Assembly: GCA_920105625.2 (NCBI GenBank)
Contig: OV050030.1
Span: forward strand, 428,574,240 to 428,638,239
Direction: 5' to 3'
Length of the DNA stretch: 64,000 nucleotides
From: Clusia tigrina
Lineage: Eukaryota; Arthropoda; Insecta; Diptera; Clusiidae
The translations under genes and the position numbers were made by a program. Positions within the stretch are counted from its first letter, which is position 1; each line of letters begins with the position of its first letter. Shown piece by piece: positions 24,629-36,175 of the stretch. The notes beneath the pieces are model-generated. The model was not told the origin of the DNA and did not search any database. It saw only the letters and a list, made by a program, of their open reading frames with translations.

Positions 24629-27078
24629 TAGACGCAAACGACGGTGCAGCTCCTTCTGCCGGTCTTGATAATATCTAAAAAGAACAAAATTATGTAGTTA
24701 TTCTGCTTTAGAACATTAGAATTGTTTTTTCTTACCTTTACATCAAATGCTTCCATTGCGTTCCGTATCCTTGGATATGCGGTTATGCGGTTGTTCAGCG
24801 CTCGTTCCTCTAAGTTTGGTAGTGCCAATTGTTTTGTCAGCATCAGTAGGAATGACTGTCGTCTGTCACTTCTTTTTATTGGCTTCATCTCGTTGTATGA
24901 AGTAAATGCAGCTAATGCAGCAATGTCCACCATATTATAAAACATGGTCAATGGCCAGCGGTTTGTTGAGCGCTTGCATGTATATTTGCCAAGCATCTGG
25001 TCCATTGTATCAACGCCCGATTTGTTGGCGTTGTAATCCAAAATAGCAAACGGCTTCTTCTTTTCAGTTTGCATATCCACACCGCAAGTATAATGTTGTG
25101 TCGACAACAAAATTACCGCTTTGTTCTTCTTGGGCACATATGAACATAGTGCTATATCGCCTTGGTTGAAGCCGAACAATGTGCTGTTGACAGGACGCGT
25201 ATGATTTTCTTGGAATTCCCGAGGCACACATGTCTTATTCGAGCGCACTGTTCCAACATATGCGGTTTTCTTCCTGATCAAAGTACGCGCCAAATCCAAA
25301 GTTGTGAAAAAATTGTCGGCATAAATTGTGCGGCCTGTATTAAAATATCTCTCCGAAAGTTGAAGTACAACATTCTGCCCTTGATTCACCTCTCGTGCCT
25401 GGTCAGGCAATTTCCCAGAGTAAATCATTCCTTTGACAGGATAAAATGATTTTGAGTCGCACAACCACCATATCTTTATACCGAACTTGGCAGGATTCGA
25501 TGGAATGTGAAGCGGGTGCGGCCTCTGTATGCGAATAACTGCTCATCAACGGTCACTGCATCATGCGGAGTGTAAGCTGCTGCCAAGTTAGACTGCAACA
25601 TTTGCCAAATATCATCAATAGCCGCAGTTTTGCTGTTGATTAGTCGCTGCTGTCGCGTATTTCCATTGTCGAATCTAAGGCATTGTTTTATGCACTTCAT
25701 ACGATCTAATGATAATGCAGCTTTATATATTGGACAGCGCGTTGGGCCCCATAACTCTTCAAGAGGTTCACTATTCGATTTAGTGAGTCCACCATACAAA
25801 ATAATAGCCAAAAAAGCATCGAACTCTTTCAAAGTGATTGTTTTCCATTCCTTTGTTTTAGTTGGATTTGCCAAATTCCATGCAGCGTTCACTTCCCTGC
25901 CTTTCCGATTTGAATCGCGTATTATGATGTACGCCATGTCTTCGGTGATGAGCGAGCGGAATATGGTAAAGGGATCATATGTGGTTCCTACTGGTCCCGG
26001 ATTCCTCCTTGTGTAGTCGACCACGTTATGAGCACGAGTACGGGAAGTCGGTGGTACATTTTTAGTCCATTTGGTGCCATCTTTGGAAATGAAGTAATTG
26101 TGACTTGTTTGCTGAGCATCAGTTTCTTCCTCTTCATCATCGTCGTCATCACTAATATCTTCATTGATGTCTATATGTGGTTCAGTTTCCGCATCCGAAT
26201 CATCAACATGAAAATTTGCTTGATATGTGAAATCGTCATCATCCGCACCTTCAAGAGCAAATGCAGGAATAGCACCTTCATCGTCATCACTCATCTCCGC
26301 ACTCATGAAGTCTGCAAATCTATCATCCACTGCACGTCTTTCATCCTCACTCATTTGCTGGTAGCGTGTACTACGACGTACAACAATTTCAGCAATGTCT
26401 AAATTTTCCTCTGCCATTGTATTGTACTTTTATTTCTCTTTATAAAATTCAAAATAAAATTTCGCAATCGACGTTCATTGTTCACTGTCTCAACTTTCAC
26501 TGATTTGGTTTACGAAACTAGAGCCGCTTTTATACCCTTTTCTACGTCTACCTGGCTTCTAGCTTGTACATCTGCGGCTATGGGAGAGTAAGAGTAGGTA
26601 AGAGTATGCGTAAAAAGTAAGGGTAAATTCAAACAACTCAAAAGAGACGGAAACAAAAATTCAAAAAGGGACGGAAAGTTTATTATGTTTCAAGGAAAGG
26701 CACAATAAAATATTCCAAAAAGTAACTAAAATTCAAGGAACACGTATGTGATGTGTTCAAACAATAAAACAAGCCAAAAGACAGTGCATTTATTAACGAT
26801 TTCTTGAAATTTCAGTACAGTTCACACGTTCCCGTACTAAACACATTTAAATCTCAATAGAAACTAAACTATTGGTCGGATCGCTTTGAAACGATTCGAG
26901 ATAAAATTTCCTTGGAATACATGTGGGGGTCGGGTATACTTCCCATGGACCATCAAGGAGTAATTTCAGTTTGAAAATGAAAAAGGTCCCCTTCTCACCC
27001 GCCGGAGGGTTAATTGAATAATTTGAATATGTGTGGACTTTGTCCAACTGTATACATATGTATAAATATTTCTTTATA

Positions 27079-27238
<160 letters not shown>

Positions 27239-27240
27239 TA

Positions 27241-28130
27241 CGAGGTGTGATCAAAAAATTACCGTTATTTTAATCTTTTCGTGAGTTACGTATGTTCGAT
27301 GTTCGCATTTTTTTTTTCTGTTATGTTGGTACACATGTCTGTTATATATGTTGGCAATACCAACCATTTTGGATTGTCAGTTTGTTTTTGACAGATAAAA
27401 AGGTTAGTACTATTCGAAAAAATGGATCAAAGAAACTGTATTCAGTTTTGTGTAAAAAATGAAATTAAATGCGCAAGGACATTTGAAATGTTGACTGTGG
27501 CCTTTGGCGAGTCTACTATGAGCAGAACACAAGTTCAATTGTGGTATAACCGGTTTAAGGAAGGCCGAGAAGATGTCAATGACGATGCTCGTCCAACCGA
27601 TGAAAACATTGAAGCAGTGAAGAAAATGATTTTGGATAATCGTCAAATCACTATCAGAGAGGTTGCTGATTATGTTGGCATATCGTTCGGCTCATACCAA
27701 GCAATTTTTACGGATGTTTTAGGCATGAAACGTGCGGCAGCGAAGATTGTTCCAAAATTGCTAAATTTTGAGCAAAAACAACGTCGCATGGACATCGCTC
27801 AGGAGCTGTTTTTGGCCAAAAACAAAACCGTTATCATGCTTCAACCACCGTATTCACCGGACTTGGCCCCCGCTGACTTTTTCCTCTTTCCAAAACTGAA
27901 GACACCGATGAAAGGAAAGCGTTTTGCTACGATTGAGGAGATTAAAGAAAAATCGAAACAGGAGCTGTTGGCGATACCAAAAAAAGCGTTTCAGAAGTGT
28001 TTCGAGGATTGAAAAAAATGCTGGCATAAGTGTATTATATCTGAGGGGAATTACTTTTTAGTTATTGATGAATAAATAAATACTTAATTTTTTGATCACA
28101 CAATAACGGTTCTTTTTTTATCACACCTCG
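27241..28130 (+). mobile_element. mariner element with internal deletion
   Basis: The ends are inverted repeats: CGAGGTGTGATCAAAAAATT on the left and CGAGGTGTGATAAAAAAAGA read inward on the right, both continuing into ACCGTTATT. TA flanks both sides. At 890 bp it is about 400 bp shorter than a usual mariner (about 1.3 kb). The loss lies inside the transposase. The right end has a second internal copy of TGTGATCAAAAAATTA. Confidence 0.93.
27422..28012 (+). pseudogene. mariner transposase, in-frame deletion of the catalytic core
   Basis: A single 196-codon frame from a true ATG (MDQRNCIQFC). Residues 1-130 are the N-terminal helix-turn-helix DNA-binding region, with VQLWYNRFKEGRE and the linker LNFEQKQRRMDIAQELF. 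The frame then jumps to LAKNKTVIMLQPPYSPDLAP, so about 150 residues holding the first and second catalytic aspartates are gone. The last aspartate (SPDLAPADFFLFPK) remains. A TGA after CFED (28010-28012) removes the last residues. Transposition is impossible. Because the deletion kept the frame, a protein that binds the ends but cannot cut is conceivable. Confidence 0.9.
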
Positions 28131-28244
<114 letters not shown>

Positions 28245-28299
28245 TATATTTAATCATATGAACTCAGGCATATATGTACGTATATAGAGTAAACCAACA

Positions 28300-28904
28300 C
28301 TAAAAAGTCGAAAATGGTCAAGGAGTGCAGAGAGGTGTTGACCAAGCTAAGTCATCATGCTGACATTACCCTCATCTGGATTCCCGGTCATAGGAACATT
28401 GAGGGAAATGAGAAAGCTGATAAACGTGCTCGTTCGGGTTCGTCTTTTCCCGAATCCCTGGGGGTACCAGTGCCGGTCCCCCTGGGGGCCGTGAGGAGGG
28501 ACGGGTACCTGCAATATCTTCGGCTGGCAAATAGGTGGTGGAGGTTACTAACATCCTGTAAAATCTCATGCGCGATATGGCCCTCATACAATGCGAGCAA
28601 AACTCGCGAGTTAATTAACAGGGATCGCACAGAAACGGCAAGACTCACGGCGGTTTACATTGGGTTCTGGTGTGTGGGAACTCATGCAGAGAGACTGCGT
28701 ATCCCTTTTAACAACCACTGTAGAAGCTGTGAGCACTTAACACCAGAAAGAAACACTCCTCCGTTACTTTGTGCATGTCCGGCTTTGGCAAGGACAAAGT
28801 ATAGGGTTCTGGGAGCGTTCCTTCTCGACAATCTATCGGACTGCTCGGTGGCCAATCCGAAGAAATTACTTTGTTACCTAAACTTTACGGGGTGGGTTTA
28901 GCAT
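28300..28904 (+). mobile_element. RNase H-type LINE 3' fragment with long open frame
   Basis: The frame at 28314-28901 reads VKECREVLTKLSHHADITLI, then the RNase H block WIPGHRNIEGNEKADKRAR, and a C-terminal part with TARLTAVYIGFW, then a knuckle HCRSCEHLTPERNTPPLLCA and CP. It ends LNFTGWV. The intron-6 fragment of the NRF-like gene (55408-55775) has the same ending (HCRSC...LCECP, NNSGWP), so the two belong to one family. The frame is unbroken here, so this is a fairly young but 5'-truncated copy. Confidence 0.75.
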
Positions 28905-29162
28905 CTACCATAATTCCGATCTCGGCAAGGAAGTGGTATCAAAACGGCGCTACAACGCTCATTGTGATATACATCTATCAAATGCGTATCAACCACCGAA
29001 ACCAACGCACCAACCATAGAGTAAACGAAATATATCTTGGAAACTATATGAATTGTATTAGTATATATGTATATACCATTGAAGGACATTTTACAATATA
29101 ATGAACTGAAAAGAAAACGCAAATACCTTCCGCGGCTTCGTGGTTTCATAACTTTTTGCAAA

Positions 29163-29461
29163 AAGGTGAAATTTCACCAATTACCCGCACGATACTCTCC
29201 TTCAACCAAGGTGGATGCAAGGTGAATTTCTTCCCTTATGAAATGTCAACAATAAGCAAAGTGCAATAAAAAAGCTTGCATTCAGAGGAATTCAACGGAA
29301 TTCAGAAATTAATAAATTTAAAATGGAAAATTCTCAATAAACAGAAATCTCACATTGCAATTTGCACATGCGTTTTGATAGCATTTTTCTACAATTTCAT
29401 TTTTGACAGTTCGCCAGAGGAACAATTGTTCGTGCATTCACTTTTAGAATAAATTCACCTT
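29163..29461. mobile_element. MITE copy 1, AAGGTGAATTT-type ends
   Basis: It starts AAGGTGAAATTT and ends AAATTCACCTT, an inverted repeat. Inside, blocks GGATGCAAG, AATAAGC, GTGCAAT, TTTTGATAG and AATAAATTCACCTTG match the copy at 51988-52268 in the same order. About 300 bp, no coding. Superfamily not clear. Confidence 0.65.
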
Positions 29462-31479
29462 GTCCTCGAGCGCTGCCATTACCAATTATCTGTGTGGTCC
29501 TTGTTATTGGCGTAGAGACCAGCCATTTACCGTAATGGCACAAGAAGGAGTCTAATGGCGTACAATGGCCACTTCTTGTTGGAAACATTATGCAATCTCT
29601 GCAATAGATCAATTGTTTTGCCTTCTTTGTGGTACATAGTACCGTCTTCTTGAAAATGCATGTCTGTCGGAAGCGCAAAGAAACGCAGGGGCAGACGAAG
29701 CCGGGAATTGTCGCGCGGCGGAGGTCCTAACCGAGCGTTACGGCACCGAACAGACGTTGAAATATTCATATCAGAGGCGGAAGTTTGGTATTATCCAGCA
29801 ATATGCACGACAGTGCTCTCAGCTGGAAGATCAAAGGGACGGAATTTTTTACGTGAACCTCGAAACGTTTGTATAGCATACTTTATATCTGTAGGACCAG
29901 TCCGTCCGTCCACAAAGAAATAAGGGCATTATTTAAATAGTGGACATCGATGGGTCTCTCCCACTCTCCTCTTTGGCCGCTCCGATGCCATTTTTCCCAC
30001 TCTGCATCGTTACGCACTCATTGCAATATTGAATTTTTTGCGAAGAAAAAATTCGGTTTATCGCACACATGCAGTTTTTTACATTAAAACATTGATAATC
30101 CTTGTATTAAGCATTGAAATATGAGCTTCTATATGTGCGTTGTGGCTGTCAGTTGTTGGAGCAGGTCATATATGTACATATGTATGGAAAAGTATGTAAG
30201 TGCATATGTGTCTATGTACATACTATATCCCCGAGAGCAGTTTTACCCTTTAAATACATGGATTTCCATACAAACATATTCCAGTTCTGCACGCACTCAA
30301 CAACATAAAACATGCATGCGTACATGGCCGTACTTAACGAATAATGTAAATTTAAGCAGTTGCTAGGCATATGTGCGTGCATGCATTTATGGATGCGTAT
30401 ACACACTCTTATGTGCATATCTATCCAAATGTACGTGCGTACATTCCTATGCCCTGCACTCTGCACCAGCGTGTGTTTGGGCCTGTTTGTATATGCAATA
30501 TAATATAAAATATATTTGCACTGAAATATGCAGGCATGAAGTATTGCAACGGCATCGCATGGCGATGCATCCCACTTCATACCCCAAACTCTTAATTTCA
30601 CAATAATCAAAATAACTGCATATACATGCACACATACATATGTATCTCTATGTACATATGTATGTATTTATACATGATATGTGCTGTCGTTGCAGCACAA
30701 GTGTTGGAAGCATAAAATTCACCCATTTGTTCCCTTTAATAGCGTCGTTCGTTCATTTGCACGAACCTACGAAAAACAGTTCGCAACTACACGAATTCGT
30801 TCTGTGGCCAGTCCCACAAAGTCCGAGGTGACAAGAATTCTGTTTCCTGAAAGAAAGTTGGCTTAAAGATCGTAGCCAAGCGAAAATTTGCCTTATATCG
30901 CCTGCAGTCCAGATTCGAATCAAAACTCATTTTCCTCTGCTTAGAATGCTTTTTTATTAATGAAACGCTGAAGAATGTTTATTAACTTATATCGTTGTTT
31001 ATCTTACAAATAAATAGACAATAAACCTGAAATTGTTCGGTGAAAAAGTAAATTTATACATAGACAAAAATATATCATATAATATACATACATATGTATA
31101 TAATATATCAATTGTACCGTCAAAAAATGAATCAGTTCAATTAGAGAGCGTATACAAATGTTCCCTATTGAACTGTAAAAACTCTGTTGAAATATTCTTT
31201 TCCAGAAATGAAGAACTATTCCTTCTCTATATAACCTGGACATTCTACTTCAACCATTTTGTCAGTTGAAATTTAACATTTACTTCAGGTGCCGACTGAA
31301 GCCTTTCTTATATTCTGAGGCAGTGTTGACATGAACTCGTTTCTCCTATTGCAAACGCCCCCTCCTCCTCCCGCTCTATAAACCTCACTTATACATGGTA
31401 ATTTTGCTGACGTATTGAAAAATTCGTTTATTTATCGCTGAAAAAAAACGAACAGCAAAATTTTATTGTCTAATTTCTG
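29462..31479. other. Intergenic, one unexplained GC-richer stretch
   Basis: 29470-29900 is less AT-rich and open in several frames (for example minus 29397-29678 and 29527-29769, plus 29660-29923), but I recognise no domain in any of them. Simple ACATATGTATG tracts lie at 30166-30190 and 30630-30665. No RNA gene seen. Confidence 0.4.
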
Positions 31480-32270
31480 TGACATTGCGAGGATTCATAT
31501 TCTTCCTAAGGTGCTGGGGAAAATCGTATCATCTCAGATTTCCTTTTACGCACACATATTCTTATCAGTTCCAGAAGCATAGTAAGCCAACTGCCACTAG
31601 TCTGCTGGATTTTTCCTCCGGATGATCGCTGGCTTTGCCAAAAGTGAAAGCGATGTCATTTGCATACCTTACTTCAGTAAGGCATTTGAAGTGGTGAAAC
31701 TTCTCGAAAGTCCTTCCCTCTGAAACTCTAAATGTCTGGTTTGTTGCCAACGCTTTTGAAATGGGTAAAATCATGTTTCTCACACCTCATCCAGTGTTAT
31801 TGAAAAGATTGTGTTCTGATTTCCTTAGTCTTCTGACATACCTCAGGGTAGCTGCCTTCGTCCCTCATTTTTATTATACATTTTCATTAATTACCATCCT
31901 TCGCATATGCCCCATTGCAATATTCTTTTGTTTACCATTGAAGTGAAAGATTTCTGCTCGTTTGGGAACCCCAATGGATCACACGCTCTCAATGTCTGGT
32001 GAAAACATGAAGTGTATGCATCTACGAGTAAACCACAAGAAATGCAAAAATATTTGTTTCCAGATCAAACCAATCTACTTGCTAACATTTGTATCCACTT
32101 ATTCTATTATTGGCTTGAGAGGGTCAGTAACAAAGCTTCTCTTACTCTATGTTTCAGAAATCGCTGGGCAAAAGAGTTCAAATTCCCTTTTATTACAAAA
32201 CTCCGGATTCCTTCTATGTCCGTCCTTATAATACTACAGTATTACGTGTCGTCGATGCAGTTGCTCTTCC
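31480..32270 (+). mobile_element. CR1-like LINE, RT fragment, heavily decayed
   Basis: Pieces in changing frames keep RT order: LPKVLGKIVSSQISFYAHI (about 31505-31560), FSKAFEVVK (about 31672-31698), then text resembling PQGS.LGP..F..FIND (about 31840-31900), and LRVNHKKCKNI (about 32017-32050). The motif residues are mostly mutated and no long frame survives. The SINE at 32279 follows directly. Confidence 0.55.
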
Positions 32271-32278
32271 GAATATAC

Positions 32279-32484
32279 GGCCTCCATGGTCTAGTGGTAA
32301 GCATGCTAGACTCACACTCGGGAGGTCGTGAGTTCGAATCCTGCCCTGGGATTGGTCTCAAAAATGCCTCTTTCTAAATCATTTTCTATTCGAGTCGAAT
32401 ACCTTAGTTGCTAGTACTCATTCCCCATCCCCTTGCACACAAAATCAATTTTGGTGCAAGGTATAATAATAATAATAATAATAT
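32279..32484 (+). mobile_element. tRNA-derived SINE, copy 1
   Basis: The first about 72 bp imitate a tRNA: an A-box-like TGGTCTAGTGG (32287-32297) and a B box GAGTTCGAATCC (32330-32341), spaced as in a tRNA gene, i.e. an RNA polymerase III promoter. The end pairs poorly (GGCCTCC against CCCTGGG), so it is not a functional tRNA. A body of about 130 bp and a (TAA)n tail follow. The copy at 35279-35450 matches along its whole length (body TTTCTAAATC.TTTTCTATTC, then GCTAGTACTCATTCCCCA). Confidence 0.85.
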
Positions 32485-34010
32485 TGACTAAGTACAAAAG
32501 CAGTTCTTATTGTTCTGTCAGCGTCAGCGATCCATTCCTTTGAAGCCTACCCTTCTATGTGCGTCGTCATTCGACTCCCGCCTCTGGAAAACCATAGAAC
32601 AATGCTTATTGCAGCGAAATAAACAGCAGTTTTTTGCTCAAAATTCTGACACAAGGTAAGGTCCTTAACAAAGGTGCATTCCTTCTTTATATCCACATCC
32701 TTGTAAGCGAAATTTTCGGCAATTTGAGTCGTTTCGTAGTGCGTGCTAAGATTTTAACTGGATTTCGAATGTGACATGTTTGAACGACTCCAAACATAGG
32801 TTGAAATTTCATGCAACAATTTTCCTTGGCAATTAATCCCTACACGGATATCAACTTTCATACCCTTCTTAAATCGCTCGTAGACCATGTGACTGTGCAC
32901 ATCTGGATAGGTCAGGGATGTGGTTTCAGTGCGTATCAATTGCACACTGGGAGATGCGTGTCTTTTCGAAGATTTCAAGTACAGTTTAGTTTAATTAATT
33001 ATTGACAACAACAATTTGTCCAAGGGTATGCAAGTATACACATGCACGCTTAAACGCATTTTTTAGAAATATTCCTCGTATTGTTACGTTGACAAGGATG
33101 GTTTCCATCATTTTGTGTTTTGGATGCACGAGAATCAGCGCGAAAAATACTTTCTTGTTGGAACAAAGAGTGGCATGATCTTTTGAATGCACCTAAAATA
33201 AAAGAAGGTTCCCTCATTTTTGTGCACTGATGTTCTCTCAGAGCGAAATGAAAGGTCTTTGGTATGTCTTATAATGGCAAAGTTTTGGCTCTGTCCCTCT
33301 TCCGGATGGATTTATGTCTACTGGCACTGTGAGGACAATATTATTGTATCATTTTTAGAGGCCCAAATCATGTTTATGCAGGTTTAGAAGCGGGAGTGTG
33401 GAGCAAGATGGACGGAATCTCAGGTCATAAGCATGACTTTGTAAATTCCATTCCTCACGGTCATGCAAATCTTTGTTTTGAGATATTGTATCTGACGACT
33501 AGTACAGTGCCAACAATTACAATTTAACAGCCACCTTTACGCATTATGACGGAAACATCTTGGGTTAGGGAACTATTCGGACTAGTAGTTTGGGCAATAT
33601 GGCGTTAATTGGAAGCACGCTTGGCAAATTTCAATATCTGTATTTGTATATATAATTGTAGAGCTGGTCATAGAGAAAATAGCGTCTGCAAGTGCGTGAC
33701 ATTGAATTGTTTACTGTTTAATAAGCAAGTTCATCCTTCCTTTTTCCCTTGATCGCCAGATTAGTTGGGTGGAAAAGCACGCTAACATCACACAAAGATA
33801 GTATACAAACACAGTATATCACAACGCTCTGACAGAAAGTTTTCAGTTTTTTGTGATCATTTTCAGCAGAGAAGAAGTGTTCTCTGATTTTCAGACTCAG
33901 ATACCAGAAAGGAATTCACCACAATTGGCCTTTACAGGGCCAAAATTCGACTTCCTGCTATTTAACCTAAACTATCAAATATAATATAATTTATCTTAGA
34001 TGTTAAGCTA
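32485..34010. other. Intergenic, no gene recognised
   Basis: About 1.5 kb with only short frames and no motif, repeat or RNA gene that I can support. Confidence 0.45.
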
Positions 34011-34110
34011 ATGTAGGTAGGTAGGTAAATCGGTCGCCCGAAAGGCTCACTTAGGCCATCATTGACCCCTTGTGGTACCGCATGAGACATAGGTCCCATC
34101 CCTATCACAG
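34011..34110 (-). repeat. LINE 3'-end-like sequence with (TAGG)n
   Basis: GTAGGTAGGTAGGTAAA is followed by CACTTAGGCCATCATTGACC. A similar block (CCCACTTAGGCCATAATCGA) lies at 42395-42440, and a (TAGG)n block adjoins the LINE at 55408. On the minus strand these read as 3' ends with a (CCTA)n tail. Confidence 0.5.
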
Positions 34111-34218
34111 GTCCAGCTGTATGGAGCTTTTGATGAGACAGTTGATGGAGCTTGTCTTTTTATTTGAAATATCTCCCATGTTAAGCTAGAGACATGTCTC
34201 AATTGCTTTCTTTGCATA

Positions 34219-35130
34219 ATGTATTCCGAAACATCTTTCAACAATAATAATATTTCTAAAACTGTCCTTCTGATGTCCTGTTTATATGTAACCAAACTTA
34301 TAATCCGAGAACACACGCTCCCACTAATAGGTCAATCCTGCAAATGTCTTTTTACTGATGGATCCAAGTCCGATAACAATTCCTTTTATGCTGTCGAGAG
34401 AAATGGAAACACGACCACTGCAGGCCAATTGCTACACTTTTGCTCCGAATATACCGCCGAGGCCACAGCAGTAGGCCAAGCTATGAAATTCGCATCAGTC
34501 ACCAAGGGAAAATTCGTTATCTGTACGTATAGAAAATTTACAAGAGCTGCTCTACTAAATACTGCTGACACAAATCCACTCATCTCTTCTATAAGGGACA
34601 AACTTCTCCAACACCCTACCAAACTTAAGATTATGTGGATCCCAGGACACGCGGACATCAGTGGCAATTAGTTGGCTGACGAAAGAGTCAAGTTGGCGCT
34701 TAGTGAACCACTCCTCACTTATGGACATTATTTAGCCAACGACTTTTTCCGTCTTTTATTACCTCAAGTAAAGAACAAATGTGCTGAGACGAGCCGTATT
34801 ACCATCAACCATTACTCCCGAACTAACCCACATAGAATAACACCAGCATACCCTGCTACCAACAAGTGCAACGAAATCAAAACTTGTTACGATTGAGATT
34901 TGGGCCCTACCTGGTCACTCATGGGCATTTACTCAGCAGCACAAGCGCATTGATTTGCCCGCTGTGCTACACCCAAATTGTGTCGGTTTTGCTCATATTG
35001 GACCTCTGCCCGCATCTCGATATTATTTGTTGGAAGTTATTTCCGGACTCTCCCCCGTCAGCCTTGTTGCAAGAACCAACTGCCACCAACATCCATCATT
35101 CTTTGTGCCTCTCAACTTGTTCAATTTGCA
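34219..35130 (+). mobile_element. I-like LINE, RNase H and knuckle fragment
   Basis: The frame from 34219 reads CLFTDGSKSDNNSFYAVERN (first Asp), SEYTAEATAVGQAMKFA (catalytic Glu), and IMWIPGHADISGN, then a stop (34669-34671) where Glu/Ser would be expected, then LADERVKLALSEPLLTYGHY. The later frame (34866 on) has LRLRFG, THGHLLSS, ALICPLC and a LDLCPHLD knuckle part. Domain order matches the element at 200-2001. 5'-truncated; the RT is absent. Confidence 0.75.
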
Positions 35131-35278
35131 TAACTAAGCGAAAAAGTGTTCCTTGGACATTATATTTCTTCAATTTAAATTTTCTGCTGGAAGCCATGGC
35201 AGCGAGTGCTCCTCAAACGTTTCTATTATATGAAATTATTCCTATTCTTCATTTTGTGAATTCAAAAAAAATATCGCC

Positions 35279-35450
35279 GGCCTCTGGGGTAAGCAAGCTG
35301 ACTCACACTCAGAGGGTCGCCGGTACGAATCCTGCCCTGGGCGTGGTCTAAAAAATGCTTCTTTCTAAATCTTTTTCTATTCGAGCCGAAGGCCCTCTGT
35401 AGCTAGTACTCATTCCCCAACCACTTGCAATCATAATTAATTATTATTAA
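35279..35450 (+). mobile_element. tRNA-derived SINE, copy 2
   Basis: Matches the SINE at 32279 from GGCCTC through GACTCACACTC, CGAATCCTGCCCTGGG and the body to AGCTAGTACTCATTCCCCA. It ends in an ATTAATTATTATTAA tail. The A box is damaged by a deletion and the B box by a change (CGGTACGAATCC), so it is probably silent. CAAAAA..ATAT occurs on both sides and may be a target duplication. Confidence 0.8.
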
Positions 35451-35639
35451 CAAAAATATTAAATTCATGTCCTCAGAAACGCGACTCGGAAACGAGTTAA
35501 CGAAACTTTTCGCTGTGTTAACGCTAATTAACCATCATTGGTCTATTAATGATATTGATTAATTACGTGCATCGTTAACTGATGACGATGTTCATCTTAT
35601 ATTTAGTTACCAGTATCAAGAATTGGCGTCCATTATTGG

Positions 35640-35945
35640 CAATTAATACGACAAATAAACTGGGTATTATATCTACTGGGAAACCCACCTACTGGCTATC
35701 TGATTCTGGCAAAATTCCGGACCTAATCGATTAAGGCGTCACTAGAAACATTGACCGGCAGACACTTCATCTCAGCGGAAGAATGCTTCGATTTATCACC
35801 GCAAAACCAGTTGGCTAAAATATCGTCAACACATTAGCAGCCATCTAAAGACTGATCATTGTTAAAAACATCAGAGGATATAGACTTCCTTGTTGACGAA
35901 CTTGCGCACCACTGGCCTCGGCAGCCGTGCATGCAGCTGCTGCAA
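35640..35945 (+). mobile_element. Jockey-type LINE, endonuclease end fragment
   Basis: Shifting frames read GKPTYWLSDSGKIPDLID, then VTRNIDR, HLSAEECFDLS-like text, NWLKYRQHISSHLKTDH and SEDIDFLVDEL. The PTYW...KIPDLIDF block and the following SLS.DHSPV-like region mark the end of the apurinic endonuclease domain and linker in Jockey-clade elements. Stops break it. The RT part of a Jockey element lies further on at 36537. Confidence 0.6.
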
Positions 35946-36175
35946 CTAATTCATCTTCGTACTCTAGAAGAACTGTCACTTCCGGGGATATTGATGTGAT
36001 GGCAATAGAGAAGAGACGTATGAGAAAAAAGTGGGAGAAGGGATCACCCGTGTTGAAGCAAAAAGTACCTGAAGCTGAGCCCTTGCAAATCACAGGAACA
36101 TAAGTTTAAGAGAGCTCACAGCAAAGCTTACACCAGCAAAAGGGACACAAATTACTCTTTGTGAAAAACATGTAC

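Larger units (their letters stand above)
22739..26417 (-). pseudogene. piggyBac transposase (DDE/D type), disrupted
   Basis: The start is a true ATG at 26417. The first exon (26417-24736) has an acidic N-terminus (D/E-rich, residues about 75-100) and the transposase core with DEQLFAYRGR (first Asp), YADNFFTTLD (second Asp) and GVDTMDQM followed by STNRWPL (third Asp region). A frameshift lies near 25500, where about 7 bp of a short repeat (ACATTCC) appear lost. A 61-bp intron (24675-24735; GTAAG...TTTTTAG) precedes a last exon, which is cut by the Tc1 insertion at TA 24629-24630/22915-22916. Past the insertion the frame resumes at once into the Cys-rich C-terminal finger (CRLC, YCHSC, CAEH, CYTC; 22739-22914). 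With the 7 bp counted, the exons give 637 codons, so only two lesions separate it from a full gene. Confidence 0.9.
22504..27009 (-). mobile_element. piggyBac-type transposon, split by a Tc1-like element
   Basis: TTAA is duplicated at 22500-22503 and 27010-27013, the target site of piggyBac elements. The ends are inverted repeats: CCCTCCGACGGTTGAG on the left and CCCTCCGGCGGGTGAG read inward from the right (14 of 16 matching). Inside is a minus-strand piggyBac transposase gene (22739-26417). A 1712-bp Tc1-like element plus a TA duplication sits within its last exon. Without that insertion the element is 2792 bp, a normal piggyBac length. The host gene is not affected; the surroundings are intergenic. 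Confidence 0.93.

Noticed and set aside
32279..32350. A tRNA gene (A- and B-box-like sequences, about 72 bp)
   Set aside because: The acceptor ends do not pair and no good anticodon arm forms. A body and (TAA)n tail follow, and the same unit recurs at 35279, so it is a SINE.
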